From positions 190,505 to 254,504 of the forward strand of contig JAVYIG010002354.1 of NCBI GenBank assembly GCA_035222895.1: DNA of 64,000 nt, in the 5' to 3' direction. Source of the stretch: Strongylocentrotus droebachiensis. Lineage: Eukaryota; Echinodermata; Echinoidea; Camarodonta; Strongylocentrotidae. Position 1 is the first letter of the stretch. Every line of letters begins with the position of its first letter. Of the stretch, positions 1 to 11,280 are shown piece by piece. The notes beneath the pieces are model-generated. The model was not told the origin of the DNA. It saw nothing but the letters and a program-made list of their open reading frames with translations, and searched no databases. A program made the translations under genes and the position numbers.

Positions 1-1690
1 ATTCTATGTGACCAATGTAAGGTATCAAAGCTCCCAAACCACTGTAGTTCAAACCATCGATGTATACGGGAAAAGTTGAACGGGAGATGAGTCTTTTTTT
101 AAAATAATATCAATGTAGAGTATATCGAAAAAGTAATGAGAAAGTAAAGCCGTAGATAAAGAGACTTTTGTTGTTGTTACAGTTACTGGACGTACGGATT
201 CATAGCGTTTTAGAGGAAAAGGAAAGCCATTTTACGACCCGAACATTAGCTGACAGTCGCCTGAATATAGGTACTTTCAAAATTCTCCTACGAATGTCCT
301 GACTGTTGAAATTCTGTTTAATGCATAACGCAGACGCACCTTTGCTCTCAGAATTCAGAACTGCACTCTTGGTTCGGGGTTAAAATTGGCAACATTCGGC
401 TGCTTCTTAGCTAAACATCGCCCCTGGCTTATGTTACCGGTTTAATTGCCGTCCATCAGGTCGCTTTTCCATTCAAATTTTAGACGCTCTCTTAATGCCA
501 GTATATAGACAACCTTCGGTAAGCTTCCATTTTAATATTCTTCAGATCGACTGAATTTCGATTTTATATTATTTTTTTATTTTTTTGGAATGACAAATAA
601 CATCTTTTTAGTATAGTAGCATAAAAGATAAGATCGTTTTCGGAATTCCACCCCTGGGCTCCGTTGAATAAAGAGTCGATATCAATCGCGAGTATGTACG
701 TAAAAGATAGAGGACTGCAAACTTGCGATGGATTAGAGGACTTGCGATTGATTTTGGATCAATCGCAACTTTTTATAAGACGGGGCCCAGATCTCATAAA
801 TCTGTGCCTCTCCTTTTTACAAGATTCAAATAATGGGGATAATATATTTCTCATCATAAATGTGGAGGATATAAGCAAAAGAAGAGTATAGTACAAGAAA
901 AATATATTTTGAAAAAAACACTGAGAGAAATGGAAACGGGGAATGTGGTGGAGCTGCTGTATATAGTGCATGATAATGATGGGCTAGCTCGAGGGCTTCT
1001 CTGGCTGGTGAATGTTTAATATGCTTAGGCTGATTTCGTTGAGAGTATTCAATCTGGCGGAAGATTCGAAAAACAAAATAGAACGAGGTCGAGGTTATCT
1101 GGGCCGAAAACATTGGCCAGAGGTATACTTTATTTTGGTAAGTTTGCTGTTTTTGGAACGTGCTACGTTCTTTTCATTCACAGGTTAAACATTTTGTATA
1201 CAAATAATGCTTCAATCCTAGCATACGAGACAACGCACTTTGTACAAGTAAGGTTGACATGTTTGATTCTTTACTGCAAAGTCGAGTATACTAATAGAGT
1301 GTGTGAAATATACAAAGAAATCTGTTCAAATCAAATAACCGTATCTCAGAAAAATAGATTGAGGAGTATACATATTTATCCAAAATCAAAAGGAAGTGAC
1401 TTTCGAATTCATGACGGCCCTTACTCATGATCGTCTAGCAGAGTTTCTCGTAATTTATAATCTCAATTACATTTTAAATTAGGTGACATTATAGGTTTGA
1501 ACTAAAATATAAGTCTGGTTCCGCGTGCACTGCGCCATACTTCGCATTAGCCACTCTTGAAGAAATTACGAGGGAATTAATTATTGTTGCGTGTACAAAT
1601 CTCGCACGCAGCAGCAGCGAAATTCGGTGTACCACCTAGAACTTCTTGCGAGAGACTCGGAAGACTTTCTGTCATCTTTAGAATTTGAAA
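1..1690. other. Unassigned A/T-rich DNA
   Basis: Only short open frames with no recognisable domain occur in this stretch. I see no tRNA-like boxes, long inverted repeats or transposon ends. I read it as ordinary non-coding DNA. Confidence 0.5.
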
Positions 1691-2130
1691 TGTATGATGG
1701 CCCGGTCACACATAAACGACACACGGTCGGCGCACTGAAAAATCGGAAAAAGTCGTTAGCCCGACTTTTGTCAGGATTTGGGAGAAGTTAGCGAGCTGAC
1801 ACCGAATGCATAGCGTGTTGCTAGCGCGCTGCGCGTATACAGGGCGTGTGCTCCGCGTATGTCTGCCGTTGATCTTGCGCGCTCTGCGCATGTCTGGCGT
1901 CCTTTTGGCGTGTACATTCATGCGTCGAGCTCTGCGCACACTTTTGAGCATGCTAAAAAAAATCCCGATGCACACAGCGAATGACGACGAATGCATAGCG
2001 TTGGTCCAGCGTTGGTCCAGCGTGCTCGACGAACGAGTAACGCATGATGACGCACAACTAGCGAATGACAACGCACTGGCCAAAGTTGTAAGTTTCCAAT
2101 GCGCTGGCCGTGCGTCCCCCATTGCGTCCC
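1690..2130. repeat. CpG-rich block, possibly a decayed non-autonomous transposon
   Basis: This block stands out from its A/T-rich surroundings by many CG dinucleotides and repeated GCGC/TGCGCG words. It opens near GGCCCGGTCACAC and contains a 13-bp unit repeated head to tail (GCGTTGGTCCA, near 1999-2024). The word GAATGCATAGCG occurs near both 1804 and 1990. Open frames exist on both strands (1806-2138 plus, 1706-2197 minus), but their arginine/cysteine/serine-rich content follows base composition and shows no domain. A repetitive element is more likely than a gene. A CpG-rich regulatory block is the alternative. I could not define terminal inverted repeats. Confidence 0.35.
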
Positions 2131-4015
2131 ATATGTGAAGTGGAGGATCCCCGCATCGCGTGTGATTCATCGATCGTAATATGTGAAGTCCACTCACAGT
2201 GACTGATAACAGCTGAATTGTGTCAAATTCCTAACAATGCAATGCATAGTAGTTATTGATGCGATACTTGTAATTTTTAGAAATTGCAATTTAAACAAAT
2301 GAATTAAAAATAAGAATGAAAAAAGTATGTTGTATTATTACATCTTTTATTTGACATCCATTCAAATTTCAATTAATCATTAGATGAAAATAAAATCCGC
2401 CTCTCGTTCTCGATGTATCAATTTGTATTCATATATCATTCCATAAATCTTATCTTCGACACTTGAGCACGATCACAAGCACTTTCAAAAATCAACCCAA
2501 AGGCACTTTCAATTGTCTTTAGTCAAGAAATCAGGTTTGCATATTTTTGTAATACGTCAGTTTAAATTTCGCACATTTCACTCTGTGTTTGCTCATCATG
2601 TTCAAAGCATCTGTATTGTCTTGGGTTATCTTTTTATAATGACTTTGCAATCTTTGAATCTAGAAAGTTCAAATGCATGCAAGCCAACAGTCAATATGAT
2701 ATCCGATATCCGATACAATATCTGCATTTTATTTATTGTCCGAAAGCGGGGGCATTAAACAAAAAGGTTATAACTACGATTTAAACACAGACATGCACTC
2801 TAAATTGCATTTTGAAGACAAAATATTTCTCTAGAGTAAAAAAAAAAAAAGTAAACCCTAGCGTATCCGTGGATTATTTTAGCATGTTAATTATGTATGA
2901 CATGTATTAAAACCAATATAAACGTTATTTTAGAAAAACCCTTTGTCTGATAATATGAAGGATGTTTGTTGATGGATCGCATGATATAAACACTTTTAAG
3001 CCACTAGGCACTTTTTCGTCCCTAAGTGAAATATTATTCAAATGCGAGACTAACATGATTTCTGCCAGGATCTACATTTTAACTTGTGACGGATAGACAT
3101 GCATGCAAATATCAACGCCCACATTCCATGGACCTCTGTGCAGTGCATCTATAGGCGAGGACAGGGTAGGCGATAGCATCGATCGGGATTTTCTTTCGAA
3201 TATTTTTACGTTAAACAATTTTAAATGATACATGGAACTTCCCCCAAAACGCACAGTTAATTTTTTATATACATATGGATCGATTTGGGCCATGTTAAGC
3301 GATTTTAATTTTCATGTTGTTTTTAAGATCAATGTTCGCAAAAATATACACTATCTTTTGAAAAAGAGAGAAAAAAAGACAAGAGATAATAATTAGTACA
3401 AAACAAAAAGCTTTAGAAGACTTTATATTCTTTTCATCAATACCAAAGATGGTTAAACAAAGATCATTATGATTATGATTATTATCTAATGGGAAGAAAA
3501 ATATATATAATACCTTTAAGGCAAGAAAGGTAACAAGTTTGAAATACTCAGTATTCGCACCGAAAGCCAATGCAAATGTCTTGGAAACGGGAAAGAGTTA
3601 ATTCACAGCTGAAGAAAGCGTTGTATTCAGTTTGATTAATGACTAAGTGAAGTTGCGTAATTAAGGAACGCCATTAGGATATTACAGTCTTGATCCGTTT
3701 ACATTCACTTTTTAAGGGCATTTTGTTCATTTTGTCTTCAATAAATTCCCAGAATTATATTTGAGGCCTTGTTTACAAAATTTGAGTTATACCCAATATC
3801 ATTTGGTTTTGTCTGCAAAATTGTCTGGAAAATAGAGCAATGATGGGGTTCATTATTTCTTGACAGTGTCATATCCTTAATCATACTTACTTCACACCAA
3901 TCAAGGACACTGTTATATTGATATTTTAGATCCGGAAAAGACATCCAGCTTCTTTCAAAGTTGTTCAAGGAAAAATAAGTTCGCTTTTCATATTGATGCG
4001 GATGGATTGATAGAT
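2131..4015. other. Unassigned A/T-rich DNA
   Basis: No domain-bearing frame, tRNA-like box or long repeat is recognisable. There is a short poly(A) run near 2838-2850. Confidence 0.5.
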
Positions 4016-4135
4016 AGACACAGAGAGCCTTTCAGACATAAAGAGAGACACATAGACAGAGACAAATGAAGAGAGAAAGGGGGAAGATAGGGAGAGAGAG
4101 AGAGAGCTAAAAGATAGCAGAGACAGAGACAGATT
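4016..4135. repeat. Degenerate GA-rich simple repeat
   Basis: This is a purine-rich tract of GAGA, AGACA and GGGA units, with a cleaner (GA)n core near 4093-4107. Confidence 0.8.
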
Positions 4136-5512
4136 CCATTTTAGAGGAAGACATTGACATCCACATCAAAAACCGTACGGTGGCTTTAATGCAACAATAA
4201 GATAAGATGAGTGGATGGCCCGCAGCAGTTTGCATTACGCGATGCCGTAGCTCCTGGCGTAGATACGAGTAGAGAAGTAACCTGATAACGACTACCTGGC
4301 TGTAATCACCTCCAAAACTCTTTAATCACGAAAATCGAATACAAAAAGAGAGAAAAAGTCGAGACAGAGATGAAGTGAAATGAATAAGATCTCGAATCTT
4401 TGTGGGTTATTTTGATAAGGAAAAAAATAGACATATATCACTTTTTCGAATTACTAATAGCTCACCCAGTATTTTGGTAAACTGTAGCTTAAGTTTTGTG
4501 TTATTCTTTTATGTTTGTATGAGCCGTTTAAGAGTAACCTCGTCTAACGGAGAAATTGGATACATATCTCGACAAAACAAGGACACAATTAATGACAAAT
4601 AATACATTTGAGCTTCCTTTACTATAGACTGCAAGAACAATTTTCAAGGTTCCGTTCCGTGAAACGATATGCCATATTTTTTTTGTTAAGCCTTAGGGAT
4701 ATTCAAATCTCATACAGGCTCATTCGAGAACAACGGAACAAGAAGGCAATTTAAAAAGCATTGAAAAAGGAAGAAAAGAAGAGTTTCAGGAAGAAGAAAT
4801 TGCGTTTTCTTGAGGCGGTCTTCGACCCTGGGGGCACGTGCTATATAAAGGGAGTTGACCAAATAAGAGTATGGAGCACTCCGCCCGCCCCGGAGAAATC
4901 AAATGAAAATTGGGTGGGTTGGAGGATTGGGACTCTCTCAACCAGCCCAATAATTAACGCCTGATGCTGGCTTCTACGTCATCACCCTCAGAAGGCAGTG
5001 AGAAAAGAATTGAGAGATCGACTGGGGGAAGGATTGGGAATGTGAATGCATGATCTTGGGGATTGTTCATCACATCATTCATTCACAATCATGTAAATTG
5101 ACACTTTTGTAATATTTGCTGAGTACGTTTGTTTTTTCAATTCAAGGAAAGCATTTTTAAATTTACATCTCTAGATAAATCAGTCATTGATAATCGGAAT
5201 ATAGAGATTACTGGTCTGTGGGTTTGTCAGTGGGAATTTGTATTCTTCTTTGGCTGCTGTTTTTTCTTCTTCTTAATTTACACAAGTAAATTACTATTCC
5301 AGACATTAATCATCCATTCCAAACTAGCGTTATCTTTCTTTATTTTTAATCCATTTTACCATTGATTGAACAAAGGTAGTTAGCCTAAACAAATCACAAA
5401 AGTTTGTGAAAATTTAAGCAGGACATATATTTAAAAATAATTGCGAAACGCTGTGCTTGCCTACAAATGAAAAAGAGTGGTATTATCTCCTCTTTCCGAA
5501 TATGGGGACAAA

Positions 5513-5513
<1 letters not shown>
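4136..5513. other. Unassigned DNA with a possible core promoter
   Basis: No coding exon is recognisable. The only distinctive content is the E-box/TATA pair at 4835-4850, listed separately. Confidence 0.45.
4835..4850 (+). promoter_or_regulatory. Possible core promoter: E-box next to TATA box
   Basis: A palindromic E-box CACGTG (4835-4840) is followed after one base by TATATAAAG (4842-4850), a good match to the eukaryotic TATA consensus. The surrounding 100 bp is more GC-rich than its neighbourhood, including CGCCCGCCCCGG near 4881. If used, transcription would start near 4875 on the plus strand. No recognisable first exon follows, so this may be a chance match or part of an unrecognised transcript. 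Confidence 0.25.
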
Positions 5514-5547
<34 letters not shown>

Positions 5548-5557
5548 CGCACGCACG

Positions 5558-5590
<33 letters not shown>
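5514..5590. repeat. Compound microsatellite (TC)n-(CGCA)n-(CA)n
   Basis: (TC)n covers about 5514-5546, then four CGCA units to about 5562, then (CA)n to 5590. A looser CT-rich tail reaches about 5670. The alternating purine/pyrimidine part (CGCA and CA) is of the kind that can adopt Z-DNA. The Ser/Leu- and Thr/His-repeat open frames across it are artefacts of the repeat. Confidence 0.95.
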
Positions 5591-5597
<7 letters not shown>

Positions 5598-5690
5598 TGC
5601 GCACAAACTCCTCACACCCCTAACTCAGACTCCCCCTATCTCTCTCTGTTTTCTCCCTCTCTTTCTCTAGGTAGGTGTATTATATATATT

Positions 5691-6885
5691 TAGTGGGTTT
5701 TACTCGCAACGGTAGTTACACATCTTACCTAGATGTGCGCGCTCTTGTTAGTGCGTGCGTATGAGGAAAGGGCGTTTCGCATATAGCGTCGACACTTTGC
5801 GGTGAGAAAAAAGAAGGGTGGCAAGGTTCAGGTTCGTCTCCACCGCAAAAGCTAACATACACTTGTCCTGGAAGATTTTCCCACATAAAACAGAAAGAGA
5901 GGTTCAATCAATGGCTGACAAGATTAAGATCTCTCTACGATTCGACATGTCATATCGTAACTATTTTCTTTTTCTTAACAGGAATACTCCTGGGAAGATG
6001 AAGGAACAGCGTAAATCCAGTAAAAGAATGGAAGGAAAAACGAGAAAAAGGAGAAGTAGCGGTCAAAAGTTATACAAGCATTAGACTTCCAATATCATTC
6101 AATTCATTACTTTAACATACTTTGTCATTTTTAATTTCCTTGAAGATAATTTCCATATTTTCGCATTTCACACATTGAAGGAAAATGAAAGCGATATAGG
6201 ACCAAAAAGTAATTCTTCTCTAGGAAACAAACTTGAATAGTTTTAATTAGAAAGTATGATTTATCTAGGCTTCTTTGCTTATTAACATTAAAAGCTACAT
6301 TTTCTGTAGATATAACATAATTGCGGATAGTTTACATATCACGATGTGGTATCAAATGGTGGTTCAAACCGGAAATATTCGATCTCTTTACAGTAATGGG
6401 GTGAGAAATCGTATACTTGGAACCCTGTCGCTACGCAAGCCGTTGCAGTTTGTCATAATATATCTGTAAGGAGAGTGACTATACCATGCATACTTTGAAA
6501 ACCTACATCTAATGGCTTCCGTGTGTATGTTCCGAGACATCAAATTAAACTTCATAATGGTATGCATCATTGTCAGAAAATATTGCACGGGACGTCCACT
6601 TTGTCATCGTTAGCAGCCATTTGGACTCGCTTGAAATAAAATGACGCCGCAGGTCGAGCATAAAATTCTCCCTTCTAGCGCCATTACAATGGAAAGCTTA
6701 AAGATGCTAAAGGCGAGATACTGTTCGAGTACTAGGAAGTTTTGGGAAGAGAAGAAACAAAAATGTCTCCGCAATCAGACATTTTTAACCCGGCAATGAC
6801 TGAATGCCTAGTCATGACGCAAATAAGGCTGTTAAGAACCTCGTAATGTACTGTAAAACTATGAGATGCTATGTCGTCCAATGCG
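5691..6885. other. Unassigned DNA
   Basis: Short frames such as 5818-6084 (lysine/arginine-rich end) show no domain. No transposon or RNA features are recognised. Confidence 0.45.
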
Positions 6886-7050
6886 TCATATTCGGCTATA
6901 GGACGCCAGGATATGGCGCCTTGGGATCACTTCTAGTTTCTGTGTAGCAATTTGCTGTGCCGGGACGAGAGCTTTAATGTTTGAACACCAAACAAGCTTT
7001 AGAATAAATACGGTGAAGCGAAAAGGGTCTAAGTGAGGGTAAACGTACAT
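6886..7050 (-). pseudogene. Possible LINE C-terminal remnant
   Basis: On the minus strand the frame reads LVWCSNIKALV, then IATQKLEVIP and RHILASY. This loosely follows the order of the LINE region after the reverse-transcriptase thumb: a VW-SP-LK segment, a QRRATK-IP segment and RHLSYEER. The match is weak, and no start or catalytic motif is present. It would be a fragment of a different LINE from the one at 7376-7822. A chance open frame is the alternative. Confidence 0.3.
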
Positions 7051-7208
7051 TAGACATCCTATAATACTAATATCTAAAAGATATTTTTCTTCTGGAAAAA
7101 TGCGATTCATCTCTTTTACCTTTAATATCTTGAGCATTATTGTTTTAATGCAAGTTATGAATACAAAAAAGTGAGTTAAAAGGTTAATGGCTTCTTATAG
7201 ATATAGAT

Positions 7209-7360
7209 GTGTCGTAGTCGATTGGTTAAGGTACTTGACTTGAATTCAAATGTCGTGGGTTCGATTCCCGACGCGGCACTAATGCCCTTTGGCAATGCAT
7301 TAATCTACTTTTGCAAATCCATACCCGGGAGCGAAATGGGGACCCGGCAGAATGACGAAA
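7209..7360 (+). mobile_element. tRNA-derived SINE
   Basis: The head is a tRNA-like RNA polymerase III promoter: A box TAGTCGATTGG (7215-7225) and a perfect B box GGTTCGATTCC (7258-7268), within a 71-bp tRNA-like domain (7209-7279). After it comes a core containing ATGCCCTTTGGCAATGCAT and ATTAATC, then a tail region with GAAATGGGGACCCGGCAG. The element at 34779-34925 shares the core. The A-to-B spacing and acceptor-like ends GTGTCG / CGCGGCAC fit a tRNA ancestor, but the tail makes it a SINE, not a tRNA gene. The 3' end runs directly into the 3' tail of a minus-strand LINE. Confidence 0.85.
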
Positions 7361-7585
7361 TGGTATGGTATGGTATATTTTATTTATTCACGGTTAAAAA
7401 CATAATACAATTGTGCCCGCATTCAGCAAAAGCTGTTTTTCAGCGAGGCCGTGATTACATATGACAGAATATAAAACAATGAAAATACAATTTACAAACA
7501 AATATGCAAGTTATAATAAGTGAACATATTTACAAAAATTTAAGTTAAAAATAGAATCATAGTGATAAAGTGAGGGGGGGGGGAA
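7361..7585 (-). mobile_element. LINE 3' untranslated region and short-repeat tail
   Basis: Read on the minus strand, this region follows the LINE frame at 7586-7822. It contains AATCACGGCCTCGCTGAAAA, a GAATAAATAAAA segment and finally a tail of about three CCATA units (7361-7376). A short tandem repeat at the 3' end is typical of several CR1/Jockey-type LINEs. A G-run (7575-7583 on plus) lies between the coding part and the tail. Confidence 0.65.
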
Positions 7586-7822
7586 TTATCTACGAGTTGA
7601 AAGAAGTGAGCAAATATCTTGAATTTTACTTATCTCAATGTTGTAAGATTTAAAAACATTTATTATTCTGATATCGTTGGGTAGGGTATTAATCATTAAA
7701 TCATTCGTCATTGCCTTTTTAGCAAGTGCTATGTGGGTTTCGATATCTCTGGTGTTGTACCCATCACTAGAGATAACTCTACCAAGGTACGTACAGTGTT
7801 TAATCTGTTCAGCTTTCTTCAT
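7586..7822 (-). pseudogene. LINE reverse transcriptase C-terminal fragment
   Basis: The 78-residue minus-strand frame contains TYLGRVISSDGYNTRDIE and then HIALAKKAMTN. This is the conserved segment after the polymerase palm in non-LTR retrotransposon proteins (F-YLG-I-S-DG---IK-RI--AK). The catalytic YADD lies upstream in the family and is not present, so the copy is truncated at its 5' end. Downstream on the same strand is a plausible LINE 3' UTR and tail, which supports a 5'-truncated insertion. It is not functional. Confidence 0.75.
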
Positions 7823-8042
7823 GTATGCTGCCCCTAAATAGGGTATAATCTGATTTAATAAATCATTGTAATAATAAATCCACCCTTTCTTTTTAAAAAT
7901 TCAGCATATCAAAATCCATTTTTAGTATAGAAAGTAAATGTAAGTTGTTTTTTGTTACTTCCTGCAGAAAGTAAGCTCCTAGCTGAATAATGCGAAAAAT
8001 AAACCAACAATATTTTATTTCATCAGGTAATTTTTAGGTGAG
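7823..8042. other. Unassigned A/T-rich spacer
   Basis: This lies between the truncated LINE and the inverted repeat. I recognise nothing in it. Confidence 0.4.
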
Positions 8043-8824
8043 CATATGTCTCGTTCCAAATAACATATTTACACCTTTTTGACAATTCAATTTGTATTTA
8101 TTTATTTTTTCATTGCTAATGGTTGACCCTTGTCCAAGCTTTAATGAGATTAATGCTTTTTTTCTTCTAAAGCACTTCAAATGGAGAATGTTCTAGTCAT
8201 ACCTTCTTGTTCATATTTGCAAATAAATCATTCGATTTATAAAACAGTTTGAGTGAGCTGAATATATTTAAAACTGATCAAGCTTACTTTTCAAATCTCA
8301 TTACAAAAAGTTGATCTGAAGAGGAATTTTTTCTACATGGATTATACTAACTTTTTCCTGGATCAACATAGATCTAGACAAGTGGGTATAATGCCGATGC
8401 CTCCTTTCTTTTTGCAAAGTTCAAGTCATTCAGGGGAAAAATAATTGATTCTGTTGATGTAAAGATCTCATTTATCAAATTGATCTCCAGTTCAATTTAG
8501 GAAAATCTTTGCCATTGTTTACTCAGTCTCGCTCCCTCCATCTCTGTAAGTTACATCATTTAGTAGTGAGATTTTCAAAGTAAGCTAGATCAGTTTTAAA
8601 TATATTCGGCTCACTCAAACTATTTTGTAAATCGAATGATTTACTGCAAATATGAACAAGAAAGTTTGACTAGGAAATTCTCCATTTGAAGTGCTTTAGA
8701 AGAAAAAAAAGCATTAATCTCATTAAAGCTTGGACAAGGGTCACCCTTTAGCAATGAAAAAATAAATAAATTAAAATTAAATTGTTCAAAAACTGTTAAT
8801 ATGTTATTTGGAACGAAACACATG
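8043..8824. repeat. Long inverted repeat, 262-bp arms
   Basis: The left arm (8043-8304) and right arm (8563-8824) are reverse complements with scattered mismatches, roughly nine bases in ten matching by eye, around a 258-bp spacer. Shared landmarks include CGTTCCAAATAACATATT, CCCTTGTCCAAGCTTTAATG and TAATGCTTTTTTTCTTC. Equal arm lengths and a unique spacer suit a foldback-type transposon or an old inverted duplication. No transposase is visible in the spacer. An open frame on the right arm (8641-8925, minus) has no domain. Confidence 0.85.
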
Positions 8825-8948
8825 TTTATAAAGCACAGTGGTCTGAAACATGAAATTAATACTACCAAGATTAAGATCGTAGAAACTGTCAAATAGAGCT
8901 TACATTGATTGTGCGAATTTATCAAATGTGCTTAAATATAGGTTAGAA

Positions 8949-9260
8949 TATTCCATTTTTCTTCCCCATTTTGATTACGCAGATATGATTTGGCAGTCTA
9001 CATATACAATTGCTTTCTTCTAAACTTCACAATAAAGAAGGAAGAATCATACTAACAATTAAAAACAAAACCCACACTTCTAGGTTTCATGTGCAATACG
9101 TTTAGAAATTGAAATTTGAAATTGTTCAAAAGAACAGGTGCATATTTTGATGTTCAAAACTTAAAATAACTTTATTCCAGAATATATTAAACGCCTAATC
9201 ACAATAAGGCCATCCATGTATTTTCTTCATTCTATAGGTAATGTCCGTCTCCTAAGACGA
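8949..9260 (+). pseudogene. Degraded LINE C-terminal region
   Basis: Frame pieces on the plus strand read YSIFLPHFDYADMIWQ (8949-8996), then after a frameshift QLLSSKLHNKEGRIILTIK and KTHTS. This matches the family pattern LI-PHFDY---VW, LQ-LQNRAGRII and THTS that follows the reverse-transcriptase palm in LINEs. Later pieces with NNFIPEYIKRL may continue it to about 9260. Several frameshifts and stops make it non-functional. It is oriented opposite to the LINE at 7586-7822 and comes from a different part of the protein. Confidence 0.65.
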
Positions 9261-10119
9261 ATCAACCAATCATTATCCAATCGTTGATGTAAGACCCGAC
9301 CGTGAGTAATTTGTTTTATTTAAAAAATCTCTTATTTCAAAGGAGAGCCAGGTATAACAAAATGTGGATTCAAACGGCGTAAGAATTAAGCCCCAACGCT
9401 TGAATGCGTCCATGGCGAAATGGTGCGGAAAATCTTGTCTATTTGAATCCTTCACTTATACAATTTGAGATTTACACATGCAATGACACGTGTTGTCTAC
9501 CCAGAGCTCCAGAAAGCTGATTCAGGCAAACCTAAATCAATATCTGGCTTCCCGCATTCATGAAATTCAAATAACTCATTCCACTCCATAGCTTTCTTGG
9601 TATCATAATTATGCCTTAACAAAATATATGTGTCATACGGAAGGACGTGTTCTGGTAGTAATCGGAAATAGTATTGATATGACCAGTTATAATATTAATC
9701 TGTGGTATGTAAATTAATATTTGAAAATAATGTCAAATATTATTTTATCCCTCGCGGAAAATTTCCTTTACATTTATTGGTCGATATCATTGCAGGTGAT
9801 CAAACACGCTTCTGCAAGATGAGCAACATCATTATAATGTTTCAATGCTGTGACGACGGAGTATTAAAGAATGCAATAAGTAAGTGTTTATCTATGTCCT
9901 TGAAATTTTTTTTTTTACAATTATTGAACTCCTAAAAATGTCACATTACATTTTAAAAAGTTCATGCGATGCAAGTACAATTTCACATAACAGAGATTAT
10001 AAAAAGGGCGTGTTCTAGTCAGGCACTCATGAGATTCGGGACATTACGAGAAAAGCACTCATTTCCAATATACCATTATACTTATATACCGGTATTGGGC
10101 TTGAAATGAATGTGAAGAG
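9261..10119. other. Unassigned A/T-rich DNA
   Basis: No recognisable frame, RNA or repeat apart from short T runs near 9909. Confidence 0.45.
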
Positions 10120-10185
10120 AATGGGAATCGAACCCTTGATTCTCAAGTAGTGCTCTAGGCGATACCAGGAGGATTCAATATCAAA
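10120..10185 (-). mobile_element. tRNA-like SINE head, degraded
   Basis: On the minus strand a perfect B box GGTTCGATTCC lies at 10124-10134. Before it is CTAGAGCACTACTTGAGAAT, which resembles the D-arm to anticodon-arm part of a tRNA. The A box is only partly kept near 10175. The tRNA-like part lacks a good acceptor stem, so this is a SINE or tRNA pseudogene, not an active tRNA. Confidence 0.55.
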
Positions 10186-11100
10186 AGTACCGAGTAAAGT
10201 CCCCAAATCGGAAATTAAACTCAAAGAGCAGTCCCTGAGGACACTTTTCAAGTACATAATACGTCGTTCTATCAAAGTTCGATGTAGTTTGTAGAAATGG
10301 TCGTTTGGAAAAGGTCAAGTACTAAAACCCACACAATTTTGTTCAGGTATTTGGTCTATAATTATTATTTTGTTTTTTTTATACTTCCATATGTCAATGA
10401 AAAAGAGGAAAAGAATCAGTATCGGATAACAACTCTTTTAATACATAGAACGTTGCAAGTATTTTTGTTTTTGTTTTCTAATCGGAAATACGAGCGCACG
10501 TACACACATGTATCACACAATCACCCACACATAATGTAACAAACACAAAAGATGATTTTTTTTATTCGCGAAGTACTAAGTTTTTCGGGAGATTCAGTGA
10601 TATTGAGGCTATACACGGGATACGGGCTGTCTTTACAAAACGTACAGTAGATGAAAACAAAAAAGAAGTAGATAAAAAAATAATCGTGAAAAGGAGGGGG
10701 GCATCTTGAGTGCAATTGAAGAAGCATCGTCTAGTAAAACTAATACATTATTTCGGATTCCTGTTTCAGGTACGATTTCAGGATTATCCCGAGATAGGAA
10801 CCTATCTTTCATGTATGATGTCTAAAACGTTTGAAGTTTTGTTCTTTTCTTGATAGATGAGCAGTGAGGATTGGGATGTGGTATTATTGAAATGAAGGTG
10901 GTGTCACAGAATCAGAGGAACCACTTTTTCAGGAGCAACCGTTGTTATGGATACAGAACACAATCATTTATCATTCCAACATATGTCATAGACGCCCGCG
11001 ATTGTTATGTGAAGATTAAGGAGAGTAATAATTGATATTAATAAAAGGAATAGAAAGAAAGGAGAAATAAGAAGAGAGAGGAGAAGACGACAAAGACAAA
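10186..11100. other. Unassigned DNA
   Basis: Short hydrophobic and Phe/Tyr-rich frames reflect T-rich sequence. No feature is recognised. Confidence 0.45.
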
Positions 11101-11155
11101 GAAGCAGAAGAAGAAGAAGAAGAAGAAGAAGAAGAAGAAGAAGAAGAAGAAGAAG

Positions 11156-11187
<32 letters not shown>

Positions 11188-11280
11188 GAAGAAGAAGTAG
11201 AAACGGGAAAAGAAGAAGCAGGATGAGAAAAAGCAGGAGAAGAAGAAAAGTAAGACAAAACAAGCAAAGGAGGGAAGGAT
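11101..11280. repeat. (GAA)n trinucleotide repeat
   Basis: A nearly pure GAA/AGA tract runs from about 11107 to 11214, flanked by looser purine-rich sequence. The poly-Leu and poly-Ser minus-strand frames (10964-11263, 11016-11435) are translations of the repeat, not proteins. Long GAA tracts can form triplex DNA. Confidence 0.95.

Noticed and set aside
1706..2197. 163-codon minus-strand frame in the CpG-rich block
   Set aside because: It overlaps a 110-codon frame on the other strand, as expected of GC-rich DNA with few stops. Residue content follows base composition.
5514..5690. CRISPR-like or other regularly spaced repeat
   Set aside because: The repeats are contiguous di- and tetranucleotides without unique spacers. 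The window is eukaryotic.
7209..7279. Functional tRNA gene
   Set aside because: The A and B boxes are good, but the stems are imperfect and a SINE core and tail follow, so it is a SINE head.
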